DNA from: a bacterium
Lineage (GTDB): Bacteria > Zhuqueibacterota > QNDG01 > JAFGCO01
Length of the DNA: 64,000 nt
Reading direction: 5' to 3'
NCBI GenBank assembly: GCA_016932575.1
Contig: JAFGCO010000036.1
Span: 39,228 to 103,227 of the forward strand
A model generated the notes under the pieces. It was not told the origin of the DNA, did not search any database, and saw only the letters and a program-made list of their open reading frames with translations. This document shows, piece after piece, positions 37,011 to 46,585 of this stretch. The position numbers and the translations under genes are program-made. Position 1 is the stretch's first letter. Each line of letters begins with the position of its first letter.

Positions 37011-38285
37011 TCAATGCATTTGCTCAAGTTTATCTTTCAGTTTTTTGATGTACTCATCCGGATCTATGGGGCATTGGGCCACACCGGATTCCACAGCTGC
37101 TTTAGCCACAGCAGGTGCTTCCCAGAGCAGAACGCGGGGATCCAATGGTTTGGGAATAATATAATCCGGTCCAAATTGAAAATTTTGATGATCATAAGCC
37201 TGACATACGGACTCAGGAACCGATTCTTTTGCAAGCCCAGCCAGTGAATGGCAGGCTGCAATTTTCATTTCTTCGTTGATCGTAACTGCCCGTACATCCA
37301 ATGCACCCCGAAAAATGAAAGGAAATCCGAGAACATTATTGATCTGATTCGGATAATCACTGCGCCCGGTGGCAACAATGGCATCCGGACGGACCTTTCT
37401 GGCTGTTTCAGGTTGAATCTCGGGATCAGGATTGGCCATTGCAAAAATCAGGGGATTCGGTCCCATTTTTTTTAGCATGGATTCTGTTAATATATCGGCT
37501 TTTGAAAGACCGATAAATATTTCAGCTTCCTCAATGGCCTCTTCAATTGTACGGCAGGATTGAGTGGTCGCGAACAGCGCTTTATATGGATTCATACCTG
37601 TTTCCCGCCCTTGGTAGATCACACCCTGACTGTCGACCATAATGATATTTTCTTTTTGTATTCCCAATTTGATAAATATTTTCGAACATGCAATGCCTGC
37701 CGCCCCCGCACCCACAACCACCATTTTGGCTTTGGATAAATCCTTTCGGGTCAGTTCGGCTCCGTTCAGTAAGCCGGCTCCTGCAATAATGGCTGTTCCG
37801 TGCTGATCATCGTGAAATACCGGAATGGAAAGGGTTTTTTTCAAGGTCTCTTCAATATAAAAGCATTCCGGTGCTTTAATGTCTTCCAGATTGATACCGC
37901 CGAATGTGGGTTCCAAAATCTGTACAGTCCGAATGATCTCATCAGGATCTTCTGTACTGATCTCAAGATCATACACGTCGACATCCGCAAATCGTTTAAA
38001 AAGTACTCCCTTGCCTTCCATAACCGGCTTCCCGGCCAATGGCCCAATGTTTCCCAATCCAAGCACAGCACTGCCATTCGAGACCACGGCAACCAGATTG
38101 CCTCGATTGGTAAACCTGTACGCAGCGAGCGGATCATCAGCAATAATCCTGCAGGGAGCGGCCACACCCGGAGTATAGGCCAGCGAAAGGTCATGCTGGG
38201 TTTCACAGGGCTTGGTTGGAACGACAGATAATTTTCCGCAAGGGATTTTCTCATGGTACTCCAAAGCAGCTTCATCGTATGACAT
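37011..38285 (-). CDS. Malic enzyme (oxaloacetate-decarboxylating), short form
   Basis: 424 residues. N-terminal motifs '[14 protein letters not shown]' and '[23 protein letters not shown]', metal and substrate residues in '[18 protein letters not shown]', and a Rossmann motif '[16 protein letters not shown]' are present. It lacks the phosphotransacetylase-like C-terminal half of MaeB. The enzyme converts malate to pyruvate and CO2 with NAD(P); the cofactor cannot be decided. GAGGAG precedes the ATG. It lies between fumarase and ndk on the same strand. Confidence 0.92.
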   Translation of the reverse strand: MSYDEAALEYHEKIPCGKLSVVPTKPCETQHDLSLAYTPGVAAPCRIIADDPLAAYRFTNRGNLVAVVSNGSAVLGLGNIGPLAGKPVMEGKGVLFKRFADVDVYDLEISTEDPDEIIRTVQILEPTFGGINLEDIKAPECFYIEETLKKTLSIPVFHDDQHGTAIIAGAGLLNGAELTRKDLSKAKMVVVGAGAAGIACSKIFIKLGIQKENIIMVDSQGVIYQGRETGMNPYKALFATTQSCRTIEEAIEEAEIFIGLSKADILTESMLKKMGPNPLIFAMANPDPEIQPETARKVRPDAIVATGRSDYPNQINNVLGFPFIFRGALDVRAVTINEEMKIAACHSLAGLAKESVPESVCQAYDHQNFQFGPDYIIPKPLDPRVLLWEAPAVAKAAVESGVAQCPIDPDEYIKKLKDKLEQMH

Positions 38286-38320
38286 AGGATTTTGCTCCTC
38301 GTAAGATCCTGATTATGCTA

Positions 38321-38734
38321 TTATTCGGATTGATTATCAAAGAAAAATGCGATTTCCCTGACAGCGCTTTCTGAACTGTCAGAAGCATGAACCGCGTTTC
38401 TGCGGCCATTCGTGGCAAAATCCTTTCTAATCGTGCCTTCTGCTGCTTCATTCGGATCGGTTGCCCCCACCATCTCCCGAAGGCCACTAATTGCATATTG
38501 CCCCTCAACCACCACCGGCACGCAGGGACCTGATATCATAAAATCAATCAGAGGCTTAAAAAAATATTTATCCTGATGGATCTTATAAAAAGCTTCAGCC
38601 CTCTGTTCTTCCAAAGTAAGCATACGGATATTTTTAATTTCATATCCTGCATTTTCCACACGGCGAATGATTTCTCCAATCAGTTTTTTCTCAACAGCAT
38701 CCGGTTTTACAATGAGTAATGTCTGTTCTGTCAT
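38321..38734 (-). CDS. ndk: Nucleoside diphosphate kinase
   Basis: 137 residues, standard length. 'TLLIVKPDAVEKKLIGEII' opens the protein and the phosphorylated His lies in 'NAVHASDSSESA'. It balances nucleoside triphosphate pools. AAAGGA precedes the ATG. It is transcribed towards malic enzyme with a gap of 35 bases. Confidence 0.95.
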   Translation of the reverse strand: MTEQTLLIVKPDAVEKKLIGEIIRRVENAGYEIKNIRMLTLEEQRAEAFYKIHQDKYFFKPLIDFMISGPCVPVVVEGQYAISGLREMVGATDPNEAAEGTIRKDFATNGRRNAVHASDSSESAVREIAFFFDNQSE

Positions 38735-38828
38735 GAATATCCTTTCCCCTTAAGAAGCTTCGGATGAATCGCAGATACGGTAAATCTGAATGATATTACA
38801 GTTTTAACAGGTACAATCGTCAAGGGAT

Positions 38829-40148
38829 TCAGATGATTTTTTTTTGTTCTAATACATCCTTTAATCCGGGTTTTCCTTCCTCTTTCAACTGGTACTGAAT
38901 TCTGACCATTGGTTTATCTGTCTGAATCAGACGTGCTAGATTAATGGGTGTTCCGATCACCACAGAATCACAATCCACAGCCTGAATAGTGGACTGCAAA
39001 TCCTGAATTTGCTTATCGCCATAACCCATGGCAGGCAAAAGATGACCGATATTCGGGTATTTCTTGAAAGTGTCTGCAATGGTTCCGGTAATCCACGGTC
39101 GGGGATCTACCATTTCTTTGGCACCGTATTGTCCGGCAGCAACCATGCCGGCTCCATAGGCCATCCCACCATGCGTCAACGTAGGGCCATCTTCCACCAC
39201 CAGTACACGTTTTCCCTGAATAAGAGACGGATCGCTGACTGAAATCGGTGAAGCCGCATGAATGATCATTGCCCTTGGATTTGTGGCAGCGATATTTTTT
39301 TGAACATTATTAACATCTTCAGGAATGGCTGTATCGATCTTATTCATAATGACAACATCCGCAGACAAAAGATTGGTTTCACCGGGAAAATACCGTATTT
39401 CGTGTCCCGGTCTGTGCGGATCAACCACTGTGATCCATAAATCCGGCTGATAAAAAGGTGTGTCATTGTTTCCGCCGTCCCATAGAATGATATCCGCTTC
39501 CTGTTCAGCTTCCTGAAGAATCGCTGCATAATCCACGCCTGCATACACGATTGTGCCCCTCTCCAGATGTGGTTCGTATTCCTCACGCTCTTCAATCGTG
39601 CAAGCATGCTTATCCAGGTCTGAAAGATTGGCAAACCGCTGAACCCGCTGTTTCATTAAATCGCCGTAAGGCATGGGATGCCTCACCACTACAACCTGCT
39701 TACCCGCTGCCTTTAAAATTTCACTGATCCGTCGCGTGGTCTGACTTTTTCCGCAACCTGTTCTGACCGCACAGACCGCCACGACCGGTTTCCGGGATTT
39801 CAGCATGGTTTGATGATTGCCCAAAAGCACAAAATTAGCACCAGCGTGATTAACCAGAGAGGCTTTATGCATTACGATTTCGTGACTTACATCGCTGTAT
39901 GAAAATACAACTTCATCAACATGCCGACTTTTGATTAAATCAAACAAACCATCTTCAGGCTCTATGGAAATTCCTTGAGGATACAGGTCACCCGCCAATC
40001 CTGACGGATAAGTACGATCATCGATATTCGGTATTTGTGTGGCAGTAAATGCCACAACTTCAAATCGATTATTATCACGATAGTAAACATTAAAATTATG
40101 AAAATCGCGCCCGGCTGCGCCCATGATAATTACACGATTTTTTCGCAT
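38829..40148 (-). CDS. Cyclic 2,3-diphosphoglycerate synthetase-like P-loop protein
   Basis: About 439 residues. Two ATGs follow AGGAGG directly; the second (40148) has the better spacing. The start 'RVIIMGAAGRDFHNFNVYYR' and the P-loop 'VCAVRTGCGKSQTTRRI' fit the family of archaeal cyclic 2,3-diphosphoglycerate synthetase and its bacterial relatives, annotated as predicted GTPases. 'DIILWDGGNNDTPFY' and 'VIMNKIDTA' agree with a nucleotide-binding enzyme. The bacterial members have no proven function as far as I know. It is upstream of ndk, malic enzyme and fumarase on the same strand. Confidence 0.8.
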   Translation of the reverse strand: MRKNRVIIMGAAGRDFHNFNVYYRDNNRFEVVAFTATQIPNIDDRTYPSGLAGDLYPQGISIEPEDGLFDLIKSRHVDEVVFSYSDVSHEIVMHKASLVNHAGANFVLLGNHQTMLKSRKPVVAVCAVRTGCGKSQTTRRISEILKAAGKQVVVVRHPMPYGDLMKQRVQRFANLSDLDKHACTIEEREEYEPHLERGTIVYAGVDYAAILQEAEQEADIILWDGGNNDTPFYQPDLWITVVDPHRPGHEIRYFPGETNLLSADVVIMNKIDTAIPEDVNNVQKNIAATNPRAMIIHAASPISVSDPSLIQGKRVLVVEDGPTLTHGGMAYGAGMVAAGQYGAKEMVDPRPWITGTIADTFKKYPNIGHLLPAMGYGDKQIQDLQSTIQAVDCDSVVIGTPINLARLIQTDKPMVRIQYQLKEEGKPGLKDVLEQKKII

Positions 40149-40377
40149 CATTCCTCCTGTTTGAATATCATTGGATTCACATCAGAAGAAATGGAGATTA
40201 CTCAAAACCGTGAAGCCATCTGCAAAAAAGATATTTTCGAATATACAATAACATAATATGGTTTTACTTAACAACTCGGACAAAGACTTTTTCTTTACAG
40301 GCCTGTATATATTCCTTAAATAAATTCACCCGGATTGAATTATTTTAATTGGATATGACTTGATAATCAATATCATA

Positions 40378-42744
40378 TCAACTTACTCTTTTCTTCTCCG
40401 GTGTCAATGTTAACGCATATACCTCATTCAGCCATTCCACAAAATGAAAAGTCATCTTTTCACAAAGATAGTCCGGTATTTCCTCGAGGTCTTTTTCATT
40501 GAGTTTAGGAAGAATCACAGTAAGGATTCCTGCCCTTTTGGCAGCCAGCACCTTTTCTTTGATTCCGCCGACAGGGAGCACCTTGCCCCGAAGTGTAATT
40601 TCACCGGTCATGGCGATATCCCGACGAACCCGCCTCTTCGATAACAATGAAACCAGCGCTGTTGACATGGTAACACCTGCAGAGGGCCCATCCTTTGGGG
40701 TGGCTCCTTCGGGAATATGGATATGTATATCATGTTTCTGAAAATAATCTTCTTCAACCTGAAAATCTCTTGCCCGGCTGCGTATATATGATAATGCCGC
40801 CTGTGCGGATTCTTTCATCACATCGCCCAGTTGTCCGGTCAGAACCAGTCCCTTGCTTCCTGGCATCGCAGTGGCTTCCACAAAAAGAATGACTCCCCCC
40901 ACTGGTGTCCACGCCAGTCCCGTGGCGATACCGATTTCATTTTTCCTTCCGGCCATTTCAGAAAAGAACTTTCGGGGACCCAGCAACTCTGTTACTTTAT
41001 CAGGTGTCATAGACACTTTGGTGGTTTTTCCTTCTGCGACCATCCTGGCCACTTTCCTGCAGCAAGATCCGATTTCACGCTCCAGATTCCTGACACCGGC
41101 CTCCCGCGTATAATCTGCGATGAGCCTCCGAATGGCCCGGTCAGTGAACCGAATCTGAGATTTTTTTAAACCGTTCTCTTCGCGCTGCCGCGGAACCAGG
41201 TAATTCTTGGCAATCATCAGTTTTTCATCTTCAATATATCCGGCCAACCGAATCACCTCCATGCGGTCCAGAAGGGGCCGGGGAATCGTATCCAGCATAT
41301 TGGCTGTGGTAATAAACATGACTCTTGAAAGATCAAACGACACTTCCAGATAATGGTCTGAAAAAGCAATATTCTGTTCCGGATCGAGGACCTCCAAAAG
41401 TGCTGACGCCGGATCACCCCGAAAATCCGTACCCACCTTGTCAATTTCATCCAGCATAAAAACCGGATTGTTGGACTTAACCCTTTTAATCCCCTGAATA
41501 ATACGGCCAGGAAGGGATCCGATGTAAGTCCGGCGGTGCCCCCGTATTTCCGCTTCATCCCGCATTCCCCCAAGTGAGTAGCGGACGAATTTCCGCCCCA
41601 TGGCACGGGCGATACTTCGTCCCAATGATGTTTTACCGACACCGGGAGGCCCTACAAAACAAAGGATGGGTCCTTTGCTGCTCTCTTTTAATTTCCGGAC
41701 AGCCAGGAATTCTAAAATTCGGTCTTTCACGTCATCCAGACCATAATGATCGGCATCTAAAATGGCTTTCGCCTGAGGAATATCAATCCGATCCTCGGTT
41801 TGGTCTTGCCACGGCAGACTGATAAGCCAGTCAAGATAAGTTCTCGAGACCGTATATTCAGCGGCTTGCGGCGGCATTTTTGAAAGCCGATCCAATTCTT
41901 TCTCAGCGGTTTCTTTTGCTTCAGCAGACATCCCCGATTTTTCAATTTTTTCTTTCAGATCATCCAGTTCGGCAGTTCGGTCATCCTTTTCGCCCAATTC
42001 ATTCTGGATGGCTTTCATCTGTTCTCTTAAAAAATATTCCCTCTGGCTGTCTTCAATCTTATTTTTTACTTCAGAATGGATTTTATTGCCTAATTTAAGC
42101 AATTCCAGTTCACGGTTAAGATAGTTTAACAATTTGGTGAGACGATCTTCCACATCCAATGCTTCAAGAATGTCCTGACGTTCTTTAATGGGTATTTTTA
42201 AATTGGAGATAATCAAATCAGCCAACCGTCCGGGATTATCGACATTATCAATCGCCTGACCCAACTCTTCAGGGAGAAGAGGCGATAAATCCACAATTTC
42301 CTGAAAAATATCCAGCACCTCCCGACGCAGGGCTTCTGTTTTGACAGAATGCGCAGTGTCTTCAGGAATAGGCAAAATCTTGCCCCTGGGATAAGGATTC
42401 TCCTGAATCAGTGAATTCAGACGAATTCTTGACAATCCCTGCACCATTAATCCCATGCTGCCGTCAGGAATGCGAAACATCTTTAAAATAAATACAGCTG
42501 TGCCGATATCGAACATTTGTTCTTTATCCTGGTCGTCGGAAGAGCGAATACCAAACAAGCCGACAATCTTTCGATCGCTTAAAGCATCATTAATCGCTGC
42601 CATTCGTTTTTCATCAGAGATAATGATAGGTGCCACAACATAGGGAAATACTAAAATATTTGCCATAGGGAGGAGGGGTAATTCCTGAGGAATTTCGGGC
42701 ATTTCATTAAAATCGCTTGGATGATGTAATAAATTTGTATTCAT
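40378..42744 (-). CDS. lon: ATP-dependent protease Lon
   Basis: 788 residues. The N-terminal substrate domain (about 15-215) starts '[20 protein letters not shown]'. The AAA+ domain has Walker A '[15 protein letters not shown]' and Walker B '[10 protein letters not shown]'. The protease domain has the catalytic Ser in 'DGPSAGVTM' and Lys in '[14 protein letters not shown]'. Lon degrades misfolded and regulatory proteins. It begins seven bases after the hsp20 stop, so the pair forms a proteostasis operon. Confidence 0.96.
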   Translation of the reverse strand: MNTNLLHHPSDFNEMPEIPQELPLLPMANILVFPYVVAPIIISDEKRMAAINDALSDRKIVGLFGIRSSDDQDKEQMFDIGTAVFILKMFRIPDGSMGLMVQGLSRIRLNSLIQENPYPRGKILPIPEDTAHSVKTEALRREVLDIFQEIVDLSPLLPEELGQAIDNVDNPGRLADLIISNLKIPIKERQDILEALDVEDRLTKLLNYLNRELELLKLGNKIHSEVKNKIEDSQREYFLREQMKAIQNELGEKDDRTAELDDLKEKIEKSGMSAEAKETAEKELDRLSKMPPQAAEYTVSRTYLDWLISLPWQDQTEDRIDIPQAKAILDADHYGLDDVKDRILEFLAVRKLKESSKGPILCFVGPPGVGKTSLGRSIARAMGRKFVRYSLGGMRDEAEIRGHRRTYIGSLPGRIIQGIKRVKSNNPVFMLDEIDKVGTDFRGDPASALLEVLDPEQNIAFSDHYLEVSFDLSRVMFITTANMLDTIPRPLLDRMEVIRLAGYIEDEKLMIAKNYLVPRQREENGLKKSQIRFTDRAIRRLIADYTREAGVRNLEREIGSCCRKVARMVAEGKTTKVSMTPDKVTELLGPRKFFSEMAGRKNEIGIATGLAWTPVGGVILFVEATAMPGSKGLVLTGQLGDVMKESAQAALSYIRSRARDFQVEEDYFQKHDIHIHIPEGATPKDGPSAGVTMSTALVSLLSKRRVRRDIAMTGEITLRGKVLPVGGIKEKVLAAKRAGILTVILPKLNEKDLEEIPDYLCEKMTFHFVEWLNEVYALTLTPEKKRVS

Positions 42745-42751
42745 AAATGAA

Positions 42752-43207
42752 TCATTCCACTTTAATATTTACTGAATCACTGAAAGAGATATCTATTTTG
42801 GGGAGCCGAATTTCCAAAAAACCATCCTGATAATTTGCTGATAATTTTTCAAGATCGATTTCTCCGGGAAGAGAAACACGCTGTTCAAAGGGTCCGTAAT
42901 GGATTTCCATCTTGTGATACCGTCTTCGCTCGGCGGGAGGAACAGCCTTACGGATCCCTCGAATGGATAAGACACCCTGCTGATATGTAATTGAAACATC
43001 TTTTACATTTACCTGGGGCAATTCCAAAATAACCACATACTCATTATCGGTTTCAAAAAAATCGGTCGGGGGCTTCCAGTGAATTCCTTTCCGATATAAA
43101 GACGGATAAGCAGATCCGAAAAAATTACTGAAAACAAAATCAAATTCTTCTTCAACCAAACTCATCAACTCTCTTTCAGACTCTCTCGTCAGTTTGGAGT
43201 GAGCCAT
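42752..43207 (-). CDS. Hsp20/alpha-crystallin family small heat shock protein
   Basis: 151 residues. The alpha-crystallin domain spans about 45-145 ('[20 protein letters not shown]', '[10 protein letters not shown]', '[25 protein letters not shown]'). The C-terminal I-x-I is replaced by 'VNIKVE'. The N-terminal ~40 residues are helical and variable, as usual. It holds unfolded proteins and is co-transcribed with lon. AAAGGAG lies upstream of the ATG. Confidence 0.93.
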   Translation of the reverse strand: MAHSKLTRESERELMSLVEEEFDFVFSNFFGSAYPSLYRKGIHWKPPTDFFETDNEYVVILELPQVNVKDVSITYQQGVLSIRGIRKAVPPAERRRYHKMEIHYGPFEQRVSLPGEIDLEKLSANYQDGFLEIRLPKIDISFSDSVNIKVE

Positions 43208-43289
43208 TTTCTACTCCTTTATATAAATGATACGGTCTAAAATCATGTTTTATCGTTCATTTGAAATACGTACCGGCACCTGAAAAAAC

Positions 43290-43321
43290 GCAGACACTGC
43301 ATATAGAATTCATTTGTCTGC
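43290..43321 (-). promoter_or_regulatory. Inverted repeat upstream of hsp20
   Basis: GCAGACA and TGTCTGC form a perfect 7-bp inverted repeat with an 18-base spacer, about 85 bases upstream of hsp20. It is not the CIRCE or HAIR heat-shock operator. A regulatory role is a guess. The rest of 43208-43586 shows no gene. Confidence 0.35.
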
Positions 43322-43570
43322 AAAAGGTTCCAGCCTGCTTAAAAACACCATTTTAATATAGGATTTTTAATGCAAGAAATCAACCGGGGATATTGATTTT
43401 CAGCGGTGTAAAATTTTATGATGATGTCATTACAGATGTCCCGATCATTGCTTTTTATTTTATATGGATGCGACTGCAGTCGTTTTTAAACACTTTTCGT
43501 CGAACCATACTGCTCCCTCTTCCTGGTAATCGGTTGTTGGAATATCTCGGATAGGTAAGTGATTTGATAT

Positions 43571-43596
43571 AAAAAAATCGGGATATTTAATCCCGA
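43571..43596 (-). terminator. Intrinsic terminator overlapping the receiver-protein stop codon
   Basis: On the minus strand TCGGGAT-taaat-ATCCCGA is followed at once by seven T. The stem begins inside the last codons (I-R-D) and includes the stop codon of the gene ending at 43587. Confidence 0.85.
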
Positions 43597-44084
43597 ATAA
43601 ACTCAATATCATCATCAATCTCTGAAGCGTCGTCTTCCTGATCTGAATCTGTTTCTTCAGATTCATTCATATCCGACGTTTGTTCCATTTCCTGAGAGAA
43701 TTGCGTCTTTTTCAACAGCTTATAAATCATCTGCAGCAGCTTCTCAGGCGAATCCTTGCCTTTGACACTGTAATAGTTGGCTCCGAGATTGATGGCCCGC
43801 TGAACATCATAAATATCTTTCAAACTGGTCAATACAAGCACCGGAATATGTTTGGTCAAGTCATCGCCACGAATCTTTTTTAGAATACTCAATCCATGGC
43901 AATCCGGCAGCATCATATCGAGAATGATAATATCAGGAACCCGTTGATGAGCCAATTTCCACCCATCAGCGCCGGTACCTGCTTCAAATACATGAAACCC
44001 CTTCATTTCGAAGGTACGTTTATAAAGGGTGCGTACCGTGGGTGAATCTTCGATTAATAAAATCGCGATTTTCCGCACCGGCAT
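43587..44084 (-). CDS. Stand-alone response-regulator receiver protein with acidic tail
   Basis: 165 residues. The second ATG (44084) has AAGGAG at seven bases; the first (44090) is too close to it. A CheY-like receiver spans about 3-120: acidic pair in 'LLIEDSPTVR', phospho-acceptor Asp in 'PDIIILDMMLPDCHGL', Thr in 'VLTSLKD' and Lys in 'YYSVKGKD'. There is no output domain; the last ~35 residues are strongly acidic ('ESEETDSDQEDDASEIDDD'). It may act by protein-protein contact in a phosphorelay. No histidine kinase is nearby. Confidence 0.85.
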   Translation of the reverse strand: MPVRKIAILLIEDSPTVRTLYKRTFEMKGFHVFEAGTGADGWKLAHQRVPDIIILDMMLPDCHGLSILKKIRGDDLTKHIPVLVLTSLKDIYDVQRAINLGANYYSVKGKDSPEKLLQMIYKLLKKTQFSQEMEQTSDMNESEETDSDQEDDASEIDDDIEFIRD

Positions 44085-44346
44085 GTGCATTCTCCTTTCA
44101 CGAGAACCTTTTCAATGAAATCGAATCTTAAATTATTCATTATCTAAATAAAGCCAATTTTTTAATAAAAGGCAAGTTTTTTCAACCTATTATTTGTCAA
44201 TATTACTTCAATTGAATCCGATTAATTTTTTTTAACCTGTCAGCTTCAGTATAAATGCTTTACCTTTAAAAAAGATTCCGTCTTTGCTTTACCATTTTAA
44301 ATCCATAGAAGCTCGGTGCATAGAACGTGCCAAATCAAATTAATTC

Positions 44347-45873
44347 TTAAGAATACCATCTCTGCTCCCCGGCATTGGTCACAAAAATTCCCTTATCCGC
44401 AGAAAGGGGGCAAACAGAGGCACATATTCCGCATCCCACGCACAGTGATTCATCCACATACGGCAGAAGAACTTTATTTTTACGGCCATCGATGGTTGTC
44501 ACGATTGACTCTCTGAATTTGATTGCTTTATTTTCCAGAGGACAGTGCTCTTCGCACACCAGGCACGTCTCTCCATAATACCAGGGAATACATCTTGTTT
44601 TATCAAACTGCGCGGTCCCCATTTTCATTTGATGCTTTTCTTCAAGATCAAGCGGATGAATCGCACCTGTTGGACAAACCTGACCGCACATGTTGCAATG
44701 ATATTCGCAATAACCTGCCGGAGTTAAAAGCCTGGGAGTTCCAAGCCCGCCGATTCCGCTTTCAAATCCGGTAAAATGAAGCCCCTTCCCTGCAGTAGAA
44801 CAAACACGAATGCATTCACCACATCGGATGCAGCGATCCAGGAAACGGTCTTCATCCAAAGCGCCTGGCGGACGGATCACTTTTCCTTTCTCAACCGGAT
44901 ATGAAAAGCCTATACTGATCAGTCCCGCGGATGCCAGTCCGGCCAATCCCGCCCCCAACAGGCGCCGCCTGGATAAATCCACAGGTTCGATTGCCGGTTT
45001 GCCTTTTAAATTAAATGAAATGGCCTGTGTGGGGCAAATCGCCTGACAATCCATACAATTAATACACTCTGTATGGTCCGTTTTACGGGGATCCTGCGGA
45101 ATCGCCCCCATCCGGCACAGAAGCTGACATTTACCGCATTCGATGCATGCATCCGAAACACGGCGCCGGTACCATCGCAGCCTGGAAAAAATGCCCAGCA
45201 ATGCCCCCAGCGGACAGAGATTGCGGCACCAGAAACGGCGGGTGATAAATGAGAGGCTCAAAATGGCTATAAACATCAAGCCTGTCAGTATCATGCCTCT
45301 GAATACAGTCATGGATATCGGAAGAATAAATCCGGTCAAACTGTCCTGCAGATTAAACATCGCATCTTCAAGAAATGTGATATTGTAAAAAACACCGAAC
45401 ATTCCGAAAAAGATAAAAACAAAAAGAGGATAGAGTACAGTCACCGCGGTTCGCGTAAAAAGAGGAATGGGAGAAAACCATCCGGCAATTTCAGTTGAAA
45501 AAACGGATGTGACTAAAAATAATATTAGGAGAAAATATTTGATCCATCGATATCGGTATTTTTTAGGATTATCATGATTTCCATATTTTGTTCTGGCTGC
45601 GGCATCAAATCCATCCAGAGCACAACCCATAGGGCACACCCATCCGCAAAAAAAACGGCCGAAAAATATTGTTATGAACAGCATGATCAGAGCGGGGATA
45701 AATTTCCATAGAAAAAATCGTTCTGCAATCCCGGCCGAAGCCATTGCAAGAGCGTCCATACGTAAAAAAAGATCAACAGGTATCCAGTCATTTAACGGAT
45801 AAGAAGCAGCCAAAAATAAAATGAAAAATAAAATGATAAAAACGATTTGTGTCATCCGGCGTACAAGTCGCAT
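44347..45873 (-). CDS. Membrane polyferredoxin: NapH-like and NapG-like fusion with internal twin-arginine motif
   Basis: 508 residues from ATG 45873, which has GAGG five bases upstream; a further 24 in-frame codons lack support. The first ~295 residues look like NapH: about five membrane segments, cysteine motifs 'CGWVCPMGC' and 'CRNLCPLGA', then two ferredoxin clusters ('CIECGKCQLLC', 'CINCMDCQAICP'). At about 300 a twin-arginine-like stretch 'DLSRRRLLGAGLAGLASAG' leads into a NapG-like part with four more cluster motifs ('CIRCGECIRVC', 'CNMCGQVCP', 'CLVCEEHCP', 'CVGCGICASVCP'). It probably passes electrons between the quinone pool and a periplasmic acceptor. No nitrate reductase gene is present. 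It is the last gene of a redox cluster with the DUF362 gene. Confidence 0.85.
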   Translation of the reverse strand: MRLVRRMTQIVFIILFFILFLAASYPLNDWIPVDLFLRMDALAMASAGIAERFFLWKFIPALIMLFITIFFGRFFCGWVCPMGCALDGFDAAARTKYGNHDNPKKYRYRWIKYFLLILFLVTSVFSTEIAGWFSPIPLFTRTAVTVLYPLFVFIFFGMFGVFYNITFLEDAMFNLQDSLTGFILPISMTVFRGMILTGLMFIAILSLSFITRRFWCRNLCPLGALLGIFSRLRWYRRRVSDACIECGKCQLLCRMGAIPQDPRKTDHTECINCMDCQAICPTQAISFNLKGKPAIEPVDLSRRRLLGAGLAGLASAGLISIGFSYPVEKGKVIRPPGALDEDRFLDRCIRCGECIRVCSTAGKGLHFTGFESGIGGLGTPRLLTPAGYCEYHCNMCGQVCPTGAIHPLDLEEKHQMKMGTAQFDKTRCIPWYYGETCLVCEEHCPLENKAIKFRESIVTTIDGRKNKVLLPYVDESLCVGCGICASVCPLSADKGIFVTNAGEQRWYS

Positions 45874-45878
45874 ATCAG

Positions 45879-45882
45879 CCTC
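45879..45882 (-). promoter_or_regulatory. Ribosome binding site deciding the polyferredoxin start
   Basis: GAGG on the minus strand, five bases before ATG 45873. The longer reading from 45945 has no comparable signal. Confidence 0.55.
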
Positions 45883-46022
45883 AAAATATAAAATAAGTGG
45901 TCGATTTAAAAATTGATAATCCTTACGTATAATTTCTAAAATCAACCAATTAAAATCAACCCAATTTTTTCATTTATTGCAGATAAAAATACCATCCGTA
46001 TCCTGATCAATTGTTGCTTTAT

Positions 46023-46370
46023 TTAAGACCGGGCTCTGCTCTCAATATCATCCATCAGTTTGTACCAGACCTGGACCGTGTTTTCGAGATAAAAATAATG
46101 ACTGATATACGGAACAAGCAAAATTAAAAACAATCCTATCAGGATAACGGACTGAAGATTCGGTTTGATTAATACAATTGCCAGTGCTGTCAGCAGAAAA
46201 ACACCAAACGCAAGTGTAACTATGAGATGTATCAGCCTTTCTTGCTGCATATACTGAATCATTCTTTGATGCTTCGTTTTTAAGATATCCAAGGTCTGTC
46301 TGCTTCCTTTTAAGAGCAGCTGTTCCCTGAGTGATGACTCATGTTCTTTCATATACTTTTTAATATTCAT
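46023..46370 (-). CDS. Small membrane protein with two transmembrane segments
   Basis: About 115 residues from ATG 46370, which has GGAG seven bases upstream; the frame goes back to 46448 without support. Residues ~1-45 are charged and helical ('MKEHESSLREQLLLKGSRQT'). Two hydrophobic segments follow (about 47-67 and 72-90), then a short charged tail. It is not recognised. Its position between the polyferredoxin and the DUF362 gene on the same strand suggests a role in the same redox module. Confidence 0.6.
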   Translation of the reverse strand: MNIKKYMKEHESSLREQLLLKGSRQTLDILKTKHQRMIQYMQQERLIHLIVTLAFGVFLLTALAIVLIKPNLQSVILIGLFLILLVPYISHYFYLENTVQVWYKLMDDIESRARS

Positions 46371-46537
46371 GGCTGTACTCCGTAATACTGAGATTGGTGT
46401 AATATAAGAGAATTTAAACGCAAATCGCCTGAAAATCTGAAATTGCATATCACAATAAACAGGTGTTTAAATTTTTATCTGAAAATGATGCTGTATCAAT
46501 CAGTCATCCGGCCGGGTACTAATCAGACAGACACACT

Positions 46538-46569
46538 ATATTCCCTTTCTCTGTAAAAAAAGGGAATAT
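46538..46569 (-). terminator. Stem-loop downstream of the DUF362 gene
   Basis: An 11-bp inverted repeat (ATATTCCCTTT / AAAGGGAATAT) with a 10-base loop, 16 bases after the DUF362 stop. There is no clean T-run after the stem, so termination is possible but unproven. Confidence 0.5.
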
Positions 46570-46585
46570 TTCATTCAATATTGGA

